Source of the DNA: Lumbricus rubellus | Lineage: Eukaryota; Annelida; Clitellata; Crassiclitellata; Lumbricidae | Assembly (NCBI GenBank): GCA_945859605.1 | Contig: OX243817.1 | Span: 34,254,660 to 34,318,659 of the forward strand | Length of the DNA: 64,000 nt | Reading direction: 5' to 3' | In this document: piece after piece, positions 52,577-64,000 of the stretch | How positions within the stretch are numbered: position 1 is the stretch's first letter | Layout: every line of letters starts with the position of its first letter | Notes under the pieces: model-generated | The model's database searches: none | Seen by the model: the letters and a program-made list of their open reading frames with translations, nothing else | Told to the model about the DNA's origin: nothing | Translations under genes and position numbers: made by a program

Positions 52577-53039
52577 GTACGTAGGACCATTCGTTTGGAC
52601 TGAAGATCCCAAGACATTTGATGTAGCGGTAGGCTTATACAAGACTGCTGAGTAACCTACCTAGATTAAAATGTGGAGTAAGTAGGTCCTATCTCTAACG
52701 GAAAGCCCCTAGCGGCTAGCGGCTAGCGGCTATATAACACAGGGAGCGTCACAATCAGACTTGTTCTATGGCGTAAAAGGGCCTTCCCAACAGGGATTTG
52801 TAAATTACGCAATTACTTGTAGGTTAATTGAGTTACAAATTGTCAATTACTAGAGAAAATGTAATTGAATTGCAAATTACAAATTACTTTGATGCAAAAG
52901 CAACAAAGCAGCAAGCAAATTAGCCTACAAATAACAAATTACGCAATTTCAATAACATCAGTTACAAATTACTTTGTAACCTACGTCATTGGAATAAAAA
53001 TAATACTTAGGCATTAACCGCTTTTTAAATGTGTATTAT

Positions 53040-53110
53040 TATTTATTGTGCAGAGCCGGATTAATCAATGTGGGGGCCCTGCTCAGTAAAATTGTGGGGC
53101 CTCAACCTTA
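53040..53110 (+). mobile_element. hAT-like terminus fragment
   Basis: CAGAGCCGGATTAA followed by TGGGGGCCC is a familiar hAT end, but no matching right end was found nearby. Confidence 0.35.
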
Positions 53111-53199
53111 CAAAAATGACAAAATGGGACAAAACGTGTTGTAGGCCTATTCAACGAATCAACATTAGTAGCCTATATTTTTAATTCATTATTTCTGTA

Positions 53200-53825
53200 G
53201 TATAAGTGAGTCAGAGGCGAAGAAATAGAATAGTGCAGAAAGAGGTAGAGTGAGAAAGAGAGAGAGAGTAAGACAGAGGAAGGGGTGTAATGCATAGCAG
53301 GTAGACAGGACAGAACAAACTAGGCAACCAAAAGGAAGAGAGAGATAAAAAAGAAAACAGTCAAGAGAACAGATAGAAAGACAGAAGGCAGATCGACCAC
53401 AGGTAGGCACAGCAAGGGAATAGGTACTAATGCGTTACCTAGCAACGGTTGAGGAATGTGGCTGGCGACCAATGGGATTGCCTGAGAGCGGAGAGCGTCA
53501 CTAGGCCTATATAAAGACCACACAATAAGAATGGAGGTTGATTGGTCGAACTCCATGATGGAGTCTCCATCAAGTCGGTTCTGGGGGTCAAGTCAGTCAA
53601 GACTCAAGAGGGATTCAGTCGGTCGGTCAGGAGACAGTCAGCAGTTAGTCAGTCGATAGTCCGGTGTTCTGTCTCGGCTCATCATCATCAGAGTCGTCGT
53701 ATTATTGATGATGTCGCTACCGGTAGGCTGTAATAAAACCTTCGGAAAACGTCAAGTCAACTTGTTCCATCGTCTATCTGGTTGACAACCCGTATTCGCC
53801 GGGCGACTAGCAACGACGCTTCACT
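53200..53825 (+). mobile_element. Solo-LTR-like element in gene 3 intron 1
   Basis: A GA-rich upstream part, a TATATAAAG box at 53508, a GTCAGTCAGT-type transcribed leader, a polyadenylation signal AATAAAACC at 53732 and a GC-richer end (TTGACAACCCGTATTCGCC). This order is that of a gypsy-type LTR (U3-R-U5). I could not find a clean 5-bp duplication, so the ends are approximate. Confidence 0.4.
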
Positions 53826-53829
53826 TCTA

Positions 53830-55247
53830 TTTTTTTACAATATCAACACGTCTTTTTGTATTCCAGCCTAGACTAAGTGCTGATTTTACGGCTTTTAATC
53901 GAAAAATTATTAAAGTGATTCATGGTCAGCCTTTTTTAAAACCAGGGCATAACCTATTGGTACAAGCAAAGAGTGTAGAAGCGATTTTATGCCTCAAATA
54001 AATTTCTGGCAGAGAAGATTTCTGGCACACTTGCGGCGGGACAGGAGGACAACGACCATGGCAAGGCAAACGTTTTTTTTACCAGGACATTTGCCCTGAT
54101 TTGCTCTGGCGTAACACTGCCACTAACTACAAACTAACATATATTTCCGCGCTTTCGCTAGTAACTGTTGTAGACCGTGGCTCAACCTCCGTCCTACCAA
54201 TGTGAGCGTTTCACCCTGGCTCCTTCTGTCTCTCTTCATGGGCCGCCTTTCACTGCGTGAGCTCAGCAATCCGTAGAGACTTCCTTGTACACATTTTCGC
54301 GTACCGTAGGCCTACTGTAAAATAGGGTAACATTGGCATATTTTTGAGGGTTTTTGTGGGATAACACCTAAACGAGATGAGCAAAAGACCTGATTATATA
54401 AACTATGAGCATTATGGATGGTACCTACGACCCAGTAGACTTTGAAAATCTAGAAAAAAAAATTCTATACTTTAAAAATCTTTGAAAAAAGACAAAGTTA
54501 CCCCGGGCTTGGGTTAACTTTGGCACCATGTATTGTTTCAACTTGAGACCAATTTTAAACCCATCCTGAGTAACTTTGGCATCCTAAAATGTTTTTAAAA
54601 CGTATTGCGCATGTATGCCAAGCCAAAATCTTTTTATAAATCAAAAATCCTTCCAAGGAGACCGATTTTTTGCAGTTTTGAGCTTGTATCGTCCGATACC
54701 ACATAATGTGCTCCCTTGGTAACAAAAACTGCATCATCAGTCGCTTTCAACATGGGTCAGCTCTCATCAAGTCTACTTCATTAATCTGCATTGCTTTCCT
54801 GCAGTATCCAATTTCTTCTCCTCATCACTTTTTGAGTAGATACTCTTGAACAGGCGCTATATAAATGTCCGAAATCACCTTGACCGCGATTTTCTCGGAG
54901 CATCTCATTCAAGCTGGCATCCAAGGTTCTTGCGACTTATACTGGTTCTGCACCATCCGGTAGATGTTCAAGGGACCGTCCTCACTCACTTAGAGAAGGT
55001 CAGACATTTGTGACAATGTGCCGGTCCCATACTAAATATCATAATTAAGAATTTTGTGTTTGCGCGTGACGATGGGGGTCAAAAATCGTCCAAAATTGCA
55101 TGACGCCATTTATGGACGGCCCCTAAGGACAAATTCTGGGTTGCATGGGTGGTACGAAGCGATGACCCCAAGATTTTGATCAGATACGGGGTATTAACAT
55201 GTTTCTCTGTGTATAATACGTAGTCCGGTACCCTTTGCCAAAGTTAC
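53830..55247. other. Gene 3 intron 1, repeat-rich
   Basis: No gene. A possible transposon runs from about 54324 (GGGTAACATTGGCA) to 55250 (TGCCAAAGTTACCCC), imperfect inverted ends, no ORF. It contains a LINE-type GCGCTATATAAAT tail (54850-54880). Low confidence. Confidence 0.35.
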
Positions 55248-55255
55248 CCCGCAAT

Positions 55256-57622
55256 CAGTGGCGGCGCCAGGATTTCAGGTTTGGGGGGCTGAAGCCCTAA
55301 ACCCAATTATACGATTTTTATGAAGCGCCGAAGGCGCGAAGCTGCGAGTGCCGAAGGCACGAAGCCCATACCGACTAGGGGGTCTGGGGGAGCGTTGTAA
55401 GCTCCCCCAGCAGGGTCTGGGGCGGAGCCCCAGCCGCCAACGCATTTTTAGCTCTGTTGACCTCAATTTGAGCCCTTTTCAGGCTCTTTTTGCCAGCTAT
55501 TTATGAAAAAAAAAATCATGAAAACTTAACTAAGAAGTCGCTTTGCAGAGTCGCAGACTAGCTACCAGTATGTCAAAATTTTATTGTAAAAGAAATGGAC
55601 TCAGTCTTTACTTTAATCACAGAAGTTAAAAGTTTAGGCCTATATACATGTATATAGCCTAACAAGTTTATAAGTATAGGCCTACTATCATATGGGTAGG
55701 CCTAATATAGAAAACCCTAGGAGCATGTCATATGTAGGGAATTTTACGGGTACAACCAGTGGCGGCGCCAGGATTTCAGGTCTGGGGGCTGAAACCCCTC
55801 TTGCCCTTACTCCTATAGAAACGCAAGTAGAATAGTTTTCTTTAGGTCGGTAATTTTGCATGCACTGGAGACGCGAAGCTGCGAGTGCCGAATGCACGAA
55901 GCTAATACCGACTAGGGGGTCTGGGGAGCGTCGTAAGCTCCCCCAGCGGGGTCTGGGGCGGAGCCCCAGAAACTAGCGCGTTTTTCGCTGTTGACATCGA
56001 CAGGAGCACGTTTCAGGCTCTAAAGTTATGACATTTTTTTGAATTTCCACAATGCAATAATAGCATTTTGGCTGTCAGTTTTTTTTACTAAATAGCTCAT
56101 CATTTCAATGCTGAAAGATGTGGATTATAACTTCAAAAATGTCCTCTTGTGTCCCCATTGTTTAAATTTTTGGATATCAGGCTTATCAGCACTTTTATGG
56201 TAACATTCTAAGCTGTCATCTCAACAAATTTCTCATAATTATTTCATTGCTGAAAGAAATGGTTTATGAGTTCAATAATGTTACTCCATGTTGTATAAAT
56301 TATCGAATTCCACACTGCAAGGGTATACCATTTTTGCTGTCGTCCTAGCAAAAATTTTCATGATGGATAAACAGTAAATAACACTTTAGAAATTTACAAT
56401 GACATTTTTGAGATATTTTTGAAATATTGGGGAAGCAGCATCTCCGTCCACAATCACAAACTTTGGGGTCTCGTGACCCCCAAGTCTCCGCGCGTGACTG
56501 CTGGTGCTAAATGAACACCCCATTTCCCAATGCATAGTTGTGTAGGACTACCGGCGTAGCCCCTCAAGAGGCTGGCGGGCCGGACATGGTGCACTTAACC
56601 TCATCACGGTCTGCGGCGCATTTTATTAGCATAAGCATCGACGCGCTATTGTAGCGAAATTCAAAATTGCTGACCTTGTGAATCTCAGCCCATTCCTCCG
56701 CCAACCCGGACTCAACACCCTTCTCCCGTCAGCCCGAACTCACACCGGGCCAAACCTCAGCTCTCTTTCTCCGCCAGCCCGGACTCACACCGGGCCAAAC
56801 CTCAGCGCTCTTTCTCTGCCAGCCCGGACTCACACCGGGTCAAACCTCAGCCCCTGTCTCCGCCAGCCCGGACTCACACCGGCCCGAACCTCAGCCCCCT
56901 TTCTCCGCCAGCAAGGACTCACACCGGGCCGAACCTCAGCCCCCTTCCACCGCCAGCCAGCCCGGGTTCAGACTTGTCCGGATCTCAGCCCCTTCTCCCA
57001 CCAGTTCAAACCCTCCAGTCCCCTTCCCTCTTCCAGACCCATCCGGACCTCAGACCGGTCGGTACCTCAACTCCCTGCCCCGCCATCGCGGATCTCTGCT
57101 CCATTCTCCCGCCAGACCGGTTAGGACCTCAGACCGGCCCGGCCATCAGACCTATGTTCCCTGCAGCTCCATTACGGTATAAATAAGAGGACTGTATGCA
57201 TGCTAATATTGAGTCGCAGAGAGAGTCGATGTCCGGGAGTCGAGCCCAGTCGCAATTGATGTCTCACATGTGAGTCGATGTATGACCGTCCGCCGCAGTT
57301 GAGGTCCGAAAAATAAGATAATAATAATAACTTTTAATCCGATACATGGACATTCATTGCTTTTTGCTTTTGGATGAGGCTGAGTCACATTTAGGGGCTT
57401 AGCCCCCTAACCCCTCCCCTGGTGTCTCCAATGGCATAAGCATATCTACACTATGATAATATAGTTGATTTCGTTGCCGTTGGTCATTGTCTAGTTCCCT
57501 TACTACGAAGTAAGCCGTTTTAGACATTTTCAGCTTTTTGCTTTGGGGGGGGGGGGGCTGAGCCACGTTTAGGGGGGCTTAGCCCCCCCTAGCCCCCCCT
57601 AGCCCCCCTAGCGCCGCCACTG
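55256..57622. mobile_element. 2.37-kb non-autonomous hAT element, composite
   Basis: Ends CAGTGGCGGCGCCAGG and CTAGCGCCGCCACTG, perfect 8-bp duplication CCCGCAAT (55248-55255, 57623-57630). A second copy of the left end begins at 55758, and about 250 bases after each left end are duplicated (GCGAAGCTGCGAGTGCCGAA, GGGGTCTGGGG, hairpins CTCCCCCAG and CTGGGGC-GGA-GCCCCAG). No transposase frame. The right end has multiple GGGGGGCTTAGCCCCCC units. Confidence 0.85.
56690..56970 (+). repeat. 45-bp GC-rich minisatellite
   Basis: About six units of CCGCCAGCCCGGACTCACAC then CGGGCCAAACCTCAGC..., inside the hAT element. One frame reads a PARTHTGPNLSxLSP repeat, a by-product of the 45-bp period. Confidence 0.85.
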
Positions 57623-57746
57623 CCCGCAATCGGAAGGTATCTCCATCCAGTCTCTGATATTAGCAATCGAGCTCGTCCTCAGTCTTCTTGAACGTGTACA
57701 AAGACAGTTAAATAAACGTTCGGTTGATTTTCTTCCGTTATTTTAG

Positions 57747-58028
57747 TTGCATCCGATGTATTTCGCGTAAACTTGGAAAGACATCGAGTGTTCATGGAAG
57801 GACGAATGGATCCGGATCATGGTCTTGTCGATCGATTACAGGAATCCGATGCAATAGACCACATTGAAGCTCAGATCATTTGCGCAGAAAAGATGTCTTT
57901 TATGAAGAACAGACAGATTCTAGACATCGTTTTAGCAGGGAATGCATCGGAGAAGATTACAAAATTCTGCCAAGCTCTGCGAGACACTAAACAACAACAT
58001 TTACTCAATTATGTGAAAGCCAATGGAG
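57747..58028 (+). CDS. Gene 3 exon 2: CARD
   Basis: 282 nt, phase 1-1, after CGTTATTTTAG; donor GGAG|GTGAGT. MEGRMDPDHGLVDRLQESDA, then FMKNRQILDIVLAGNASEKI, FCQALRDTKQQHLLNYVKAN. Same length and position as gene 2 exon 2. Confidence 0.75.
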
Positions 58029-58497
58029 GTGAGTAGGTTCGCTATTTCTGAGGCCAATAACATTTTGACTTCCTCGGGACATCTATAGCCTTCCTTGTTC
58101 GTAGTAACAAATGAAATAAATTCAAGAAGCAGACGAATTGAAAGAATGAGTTGCACGAACGAACATATTGATTGATTTAATTAATTAATTTGTTGCTTGC
58201 TTGCATGATTGTTTGATTTGTTAAGTGAATGTCCAGTGTGAGAATCATAGAAAATAACAGGGGGTCAGACATTGATTTTATGTGTCGTTCAACATGCAAT
58301 TAGGACGTCACTCTGGCAACCTTATAAGAGAGACTGTGGTTGAACCAACAACACTCGGCAATTCTCACTGTAAATCTCACCATTTGACCTGGCCACAACA
58401 CCATTCGTTGGCTCATTAATCTATTAGCCTGCCATCCATATCTATTTGTGCTAAATAATTAGCACTGTTTGGTGAAATTAGTTAGAAACCATAACTA

Positions 58498-59498
58498 CAG
58501 GGTGTCCAATAAGTTCGTGAACGATTTTGCTAGCTTGTTACAAAAAATCTACCCAACAAAAATCAATAATTGTTGTACCATTTAATAGGCAATAGTGTTG
58601 CCTTTGTTGGCTATAACAGCTTTCATTCGTCTGGGTAAAGATTCGATGAGGTTGTACAAAGTTTCAACCGATATCGAATTCCATGTTTTCGCAAACAACG
58701 TTTTAGCTGAGCAGGAGTATTTGGTTCAGGATCTTTGTAAACACTGCCCGAGAGTATACTCCAGAGATTTTCAATCGGCGAGAGATCAGGAGAGTTTGGA
58801 GACCAGTTTTCAATGTAGTTAGGAATATTTTCGTTCAGCCATGCTCGCGAAACAGCAGATGTAGCCTATAGGCTATGTGCTCGCGAATAACAACCGTTTT
58901 TCCTCTGAGCGTCTGTTAGCAATGGCGCCTTTCTGCGTTTCCAACTTCTCCACTTTAACTCCCCTTTCATGTAATTTATGATTGTTTCTTTGTTGTCCTT
59001 ATTTTTCTATCTGTCTCAATCCAGGTCCTCGTCTGTAGGCCTATTTCGCCTTTTTGATTATTTTAATAGCAGCCTGTGTCAAAATCTTTGGTCGACCGCA
59101 TCGTGCATGATCGCTAACTCGCCTTGCTTGCTTCTTTCAACCCATTTTGCTACCCAACCTTTCGATCGTTTTAATTTATCGCCTATAACGGAATATGAAT
59201 ATCCTTCTTTATCAAGAATAGGCCTAGCAGCTTTCGAGCGTAGCTGAACGTCTGCTATTTTCCCCATTTCCGAGTTTGTTTACGAAAAATGATCGAGAAC
59301 TGTATACAATTCGCTAAAAATAGCCCTTCAGCATAAATTAATGACGTCATTTCCACGTTGCAAAAAACGTGCACTTTTTACACTTTTAGGTTTTGGGACA
59401 TAAAGCTCTTTCAAATGACATAAGCATTATTAATCTTTGTTGCAAAAATTTTCTGCTATCTGCAAGCAAAATCGTTCACGAACTTATTGGACACCCTA
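58498..59498 (-). mobile_element. Tc1/mariner transposon remnant in gene 3 intron 2
   Basis: About 36-bp terminal repeats (AGGGTGTCCAATAAGTTCGT...) flanked by TA. The minus strand keeps the transposase HTH start (59267-59079: QLRSKAARPILDKEGYSYSV, KLKRSKGWVAKWV) and the DDE end (around 58800-58740: NWSPNSPDLSPIENLW). Most of the catalytic core is deleted. Confidence 0.85.
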
Positions 59499-59528
59499 TA
59501 TAAACTCGAATTTCTCCTGCTTTGACAG

Positions 59529-59840
59529 AGTACAATACGCAGTTTGTCGGCGACTGGCCTCTGAGTGAAAGGGAAATTAACATAATCGACAAGAACATGA
59601 CGTTTTTAAAGCAGAAGATAGACACTGACGGTGGGTTGTTAGCCGAAATGCGAAAGCATAACACCATCACGCTGTGGCAAGAGGAATCTGTTGCTGAACA
59701 ACCGAGTCGCTACAAAAGAAGCACTGCTCTGCTGGAGATTATCCGACGAGGTAGTTTATCCGAGTACAGGAACACTATGGACAGACTTATGGACACAGAA
59801 CAAGGGCACGTTGCTGCAATTTTGCTGAGGGAAGGAGGCG
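59529..59840 (+). CDS. Gene 3 exon 3: CARD
   Basis: 312 nt, phase 1-1, after TTTGACAG; donor GGCG|GTAAGT. EYNTQFVGDWPLSEREINII, then STALLEIIRRGSLSEYRNTM and GHVAAILLREGG. Counterpart of the gene 1 exon 524-832 and gene 2 exon 39208-39516 (shared GDWPL near the start, LLEIIRRGS centre). Later exons of gene 3 are beyond the right edge or were not found in the window. Confidence 0.75.
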
Positions 59841-59885
59841 GTAAGTAAGCCTATTCTAGTATAAAGCGTTTTGTACATAATAATT

Positions 59886-60411
59886 ATACTAAAATCCCAT
59901 TTTAGCGTCGGTAATTATTTTCATGGCAATATACAGATGCTAATGATTTATCTGCGAGGCTGCAACAACAAAAGTGCTGTACTGACGAAAACCTCTTCTT
60001 GCGTAATATAAGCACAAATAATGATGATTGGTCCACCGAAATAGAAGCCGGATTAATGAGAAAGCGCTTGAGAAATGGAAGCTGGATGAAAGTCTTTATT
60101 TACGAAATAGGAGCTGGGTTTATGAAAAAGTCTAATGGTTTCCTTGCTTAAATAGAAGTTGAATTGACGATTTTTATCATGTGTCTCAACATGCATCCAG
60201 CTTCTACTTCAGCTAGAAAAAAACTTGATCCATCTTCCATTTCTTAAACGTTTTTTCATCAATCCAGCTTCTATTTCACCTGTAAAAACCTTCATCCAGC
60301 TTCCATTTCTCAAGCGTTTTCTCATTAATCCGGCTTCTATTTCGGTGGACGAGTTGTCGGTGGCTCGGTGCCATGAAAATAATTACCGACGCTAAAATGG
60401 GATTTTACCAT
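59886..60411. mobile_element. Fold-back MITE
   Basis: Ends TAAAATCCCATTTTAGCGTC... and its complement (about 40 bp, through GGTAATTATTTTCATGGCA). Inside are further inverted units of GGAAGCTGGATGAA / TTCATCCAGCTTCC and GAAATAGAAGCCGG / CCGGCTTCTATTTC. No ORF. It starts 46 bases after the gene 3 CARD donor. Confidence 0.8.
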
Positions 60412-60528
60412 ACGAAGTATAAATAATAGTACGAAGTTCCATAATTATTATGCAACTTCGTACTTTGGCTTAATCCATAGACTTCTCGGCAAAATCTAAA
60501 TTATTTTGAATAAAGTCGAAAGTCTAAA

Positions 60529-63360
60529 TAGGGGTATCCGGACTTTACCCCCCGGCCCATTACCCCTCTGCGGCCCTGCCATTACCCCCCTGCCATTACC
60601 CCCCGACCATTACCCCCCGTAGGACATTACCCCCCTGCCATTACCCCCCGGTCCAGTGTATGTGTGTAGGCCTATGTACGTATGTATGTATGTATGTATG
60701 TATGTATGTATGTATGTATGTATGTATGTATGTATGTATGTATGTATGTATGTATGTATGTATGTATGTATGTATGTATGTATGTATGTATGTATGTATG
60801 TATGCATGCATGCATACATACATACATACATACATACATGTATGTATGTATGTATGTGCGTATGTATGTGTGTATGTGTGTATGTATGTATGTATGTATT
60901 CATGTATGTAAGTATGTATGTATGTGCGTTAGGGTGGCCCAGAAATATGAAAGTTGGAAATTCAATTCTCCACAAGGCTGCTCTTGTTCCATATGCTATT
61001 AGTGATTTATTTGCCAAGTTTCAACAAAATTGAGCAATGTTTACTGGTACCAATTTTCTGCAAGATTTTAATTAAGCGTCGAAAAGTTGAAAAAAATCGC
61101 TTTTTGACCGTAGGCCTACTCCAAAGTGGCATGCAATTATCAGCTTTAAACGAACATTATCATCAAAAATGTGTCTTTTAAATCACTCTATTAAAGCTAT
61201 TAAGCTAATGTAGAATCAATGAGTCTCACAAAAATTGAATATGAAATATAACATGAAACATTTTAGATGTGCTTAATCATTCTTAAAATTTTAGATTTAA
61301 GCTCAATAGGCAGGCTTTTCCATGACCCTGAGTAGTAAGAAGGTCAAACAGTTTTTAAAGAGAACTCTTTGTGACAAACACCTACATTAGAGGATTTCTT
61401 GTCCAGCCATTCCATGGTAGCCCCAAACTAGCAACACGTGCTTCCTAGATATATCTAATGACCAACATGTGAAAACTCATTTTTACCGATTTTTAGTGTT
61501 TGATGAAATTATAAATAATTATTGTTTAATGACATTAAAACAATAATCTGTGAATAATTTTTAATGATATTTGGATAATTTGTTATTGGCTGTTGTTTAA
61601 TAATTCAACAACATTCCTAAAATTTGTCATTTTCCCCGCCATAAACAGCCAAATTTGTGTGAGGTATGATTTAAACAAACCAGACTTCCATCTAGATTAT
61701 TATGCAGTCTGTTTATCTTTTTCAAATTTCACTCAATTCTTAACATGGTGACTAAGGAATTTTGCATTCCAAAAATGATGCAAACTTTGCATTTTTCTCA
61801 TAGACAAATTTGAACAGTTGAATCATATTTTGACTCAACCTATAGACAGGAAAATGATAGTGCAATAAAGTTTGTCATTTTAAAGCAGAGACTTTACACT
61901 TTAAAACTGTGTATGACACTAATTTTTAAAAAATTTGAATTAAGCCTGGTTTGGGTCAGATGGTAATTATTACCAGGTAACTTTTGTCAAAGTTTTTCCG
62001 GTAGAAATTTTCGACCAACATAGTAAATTCATTGCTTTAAAATGTGATTACCTATTGTCATTGGTAAAAATTTCCAACACACATGCCATGATAGCTTCGG
62101 GTTTTGTCAAATAAATACCATACTTTTAAAGGTGATGACTATTTTAGTACATCAAATGAGCACTAAGCTGCCTGAAAATGTTACGTATAAACATACATTT
62201 ACCTATGTCAACAACACCTATTTTGTATATAGTTTCTCTGGGAGTAAATATTACAATTAATTACATTATGTTCATGTAAAAAACAGCTCTAGATTTTCTG
62301 TAGGGGGAATGTCATTCAGACATGCCTAGAGATTAAAAACCGATTACCAAGGTAACAACCATTACTACTTTCATGACATCACCAACTGTTAATTCATTTT
62401 CTTAATGAAATATGAAATTCTTCAGCATTTCTCCATTAAATTTTGTGGCTGTCTAGAAAGAATGTTCTTGGCATCCATAAGAGCCAACAATGTTGGAAGC
62501 TTCTGGATGATGCCATGATAGCCACGGTTTTTGTCAAATGGGCCATTATTACAAAAAGTCAACAGACCAACATTAATCTCATATCATGCATAGTCGAGGT
62601 GTGCTTAACAAATTACTGTAAAAAATACTGGAATAACCTAAATTAGCAGTATGAAGAGCAATTACAAGTAAACAATCTAATTGTATTTAAAAAGCAAATT
62701 GCAAGCGAAAAACTTTAGTTTGTAAGCTGGCAGTCAAAATTTTGAAATTACCTCCAATTCAGTAACAGTTTTCTAACATAAAAAGCTTGAAACAAGCTTC
62801 TGTTTGTATATAATCTTACAGTTATCTATTTATTTAAATACACTTGACATCTTGATTATGATTTAGAAAGATGGTCCTTGGAATTCATGGGTGCTACTGT
62901 CAATTTATGATGTTACATTAATGTATACCTGTTAAAATTTGAAATGCACATTTTACGTGAGACCTATATAAAAGCTCTCGAAACTTGGTACCTCTAAACA
63001 TGCTCAGATCTCTTCAATTTTTTCAGCACACAGTCTTCTAGTCAAGTGGAACAAGGGCAGCCTTGTGGAGCAGCATATTTTGGAAAAAATATTTTCCCCA
63101 TGTAAGTTTGGGCCACACTAATGTGCGTATGTATGTGTGTAGAGTATGTATGTGTGTAGGTGGGTATGTAGGTAAGTAAGTATGTATGCATGCATAATTG
63201 CATACTCACATACACCCTTGCATGTATACTTACATATATACTTACATACATATATATATACGCACATACATACTTATCAATATGCATATTTACATACATA
63301 CCTATACGCACATACATGCATACATACATTCATACATACATACATACATACATACATACA

Positions 63361-63394
<34 letters not shown>

Positions 63395-63902
63395 AATCCA
63401 TGCATGCATGCATACATACATACATACATACACACATACATACATACATACATAAATTCATACATACATACATACATACATACATACATACATACATACA
63501 TACATACATACATACATACATACATACATACATAAATACATACATACATACATACATACATACATACATACATACATACATACATACATACATACATACA
63601 TACATACATAGATACATACATACATACATACATACATACATACATACATACATACATACATACATACATACATACATACATACATACATACATACATACA
63701 TACATACATACATACATAGGCCTACACACATACACTGGACCGGGACACTGTACACTGGACATACATAGGCCTACACACATACACTGGACCGGGGGGTAAT
63801 GGCAGGGGGGTAATGTCCTACGGGGGGTAATGGTCGGGGGGTAATGGCAGGGGGGTAATGGCAGGGGAGTAATGGGCCGGGGGGTAAAGTCCTAGACCCC
63901 TA
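60529..63902. mobile_element. 3.4-kb fold-back element with repeat-built ends
   Basis: The left end TAGGGGTATCCGGACTTTAC and the right end are imperfect complements. Going inward each end has several (CCATTACCCCCC) units, TCCAGTGTATGTGTGTAGGCC, a long (GTAT)n array (60678-60925; complement 63160-63717), and a 100-bp region (GGTGGCCCA...CAAGGCTGCTCTTGTTCCA and complement near 63030-63115). The 2-kb AT-rich core (61040-63030) holds no credible gene. Confidence 0.75.
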
Positions 63903-64000
63903 AATAGGCTATTTGATTGTCGCGAAAGGGTGCTAAGAACCCTCTTGTTTGTCGCCTAACAGAATTGTAGATAACTTTCTCGGGCACTCTAGTCTACCTC

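Noticed and set aside
52790..53000. Repeated AATTAC-type words as a regulatory array
   Set aside because: Irregular low-complexity AT sequence with no fixed spacing.
56678..57124. 148-aa proline-rich repeat ORF
   Set aside because: Created by a 45-bp minisatellite inside a non-autonomous hAT element; no splice or family support.
60656..61033. Open frames made of YVCM or IHTY repeats (also 63182-63780)
   Set aside because: They are translations of (GTAT)n or (CATA)n arrays in both strands and all frames; no gene signal.

Overview
This is eukaryotic nuclear DNA, most likely from an invertebrate deuterostome. Coding exons are short, with GT/AG introns and symmetric phases. Mobile-element remnants occur throughout (LINEs, SINEs, hAT and Tc1/mariner elements, one Polinton/Maverick). 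The frequent AGGCCTA-type words recall echinoderm-like genomes, but that assignment is a weak inference.

Two themes stand out. The first is a tandem family of intracellular innate-immune-type genes. Gene 1 is partial (exons at about 524-1703, a possible broken exon at 4103). Gene 2 appears complete (nine coding exons, 37370-47355, about 915 aa). Gene 3 starts at 52501 and runs off the right edge. Every exon begins and ends in phase 1, so each domain is a swappable cassette. The domain order in gene 2 is CARD, CARD, TRADD-N-like, two linker exons, CARD, TRADD-N-like, then a NHL-type beta-propeller. Between genes 1 and 2 lies a single 4.6-kb exon (8493-13121). It encodes a Glu-rich segment, many ankyrin repeats and a C-terminal Mab-21/cGAS-like nucleotidyltransferase whose catalytic residues are all present. 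The neighbourhood therefore carries a predicted cyclic-nucleotide-type sensor next to CARD/TRADD-N adaptor-like proteins.

The second theme is a Polinton at 19021-35669, with 163-bp terminal inverted repeats and a perfect 6-bp target duplication (GACCCA). It carries a protein-primed DNA polymerase B, packaging ATPase, adenain-like protease, retroviral-type integrase with chromodomain, major and minor capsid proteins, a zinc-ribbon/PLA2 protein, a dUTPase-fold protein, a double zinc-finger protein, two fibre-like paralogues and several unassigned virion-type proteins. It is no longer intact. The integrase is split by an inverted copy of part of the PLA2 gene, the minor capsid gene is split by a hAT insertion, and the major capsid gene has a frameshift. 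Polymerase, protease and ATPase are open. Its genes share an A-rich TATAAAATG-like context at the start codon.

Layout: 1-4300 gene 1 with LINE and mariner-MITE debris; 4389-7413 hAT remnant with a nested LINE; 7545-8110 tRNA-derived SINEs; 8493-13121 ankyrin-cGLR gene; 13380-16000 LINEs; 16000-18250 non-coding with a TA-flanked element; 18255-37445 promoter-side segmental duplication copy A, interrupted by the Polinton; 37370-47355 gene 2; 48130-52576 duplication copy B without the Polinton; 52501 to the end, gene 3 expanded by an LTR-like element, a hAT, a Tc1 element and two fold-back elements. Exon joins are inferred from splice sites, phase and paralogy, not from transcripts.
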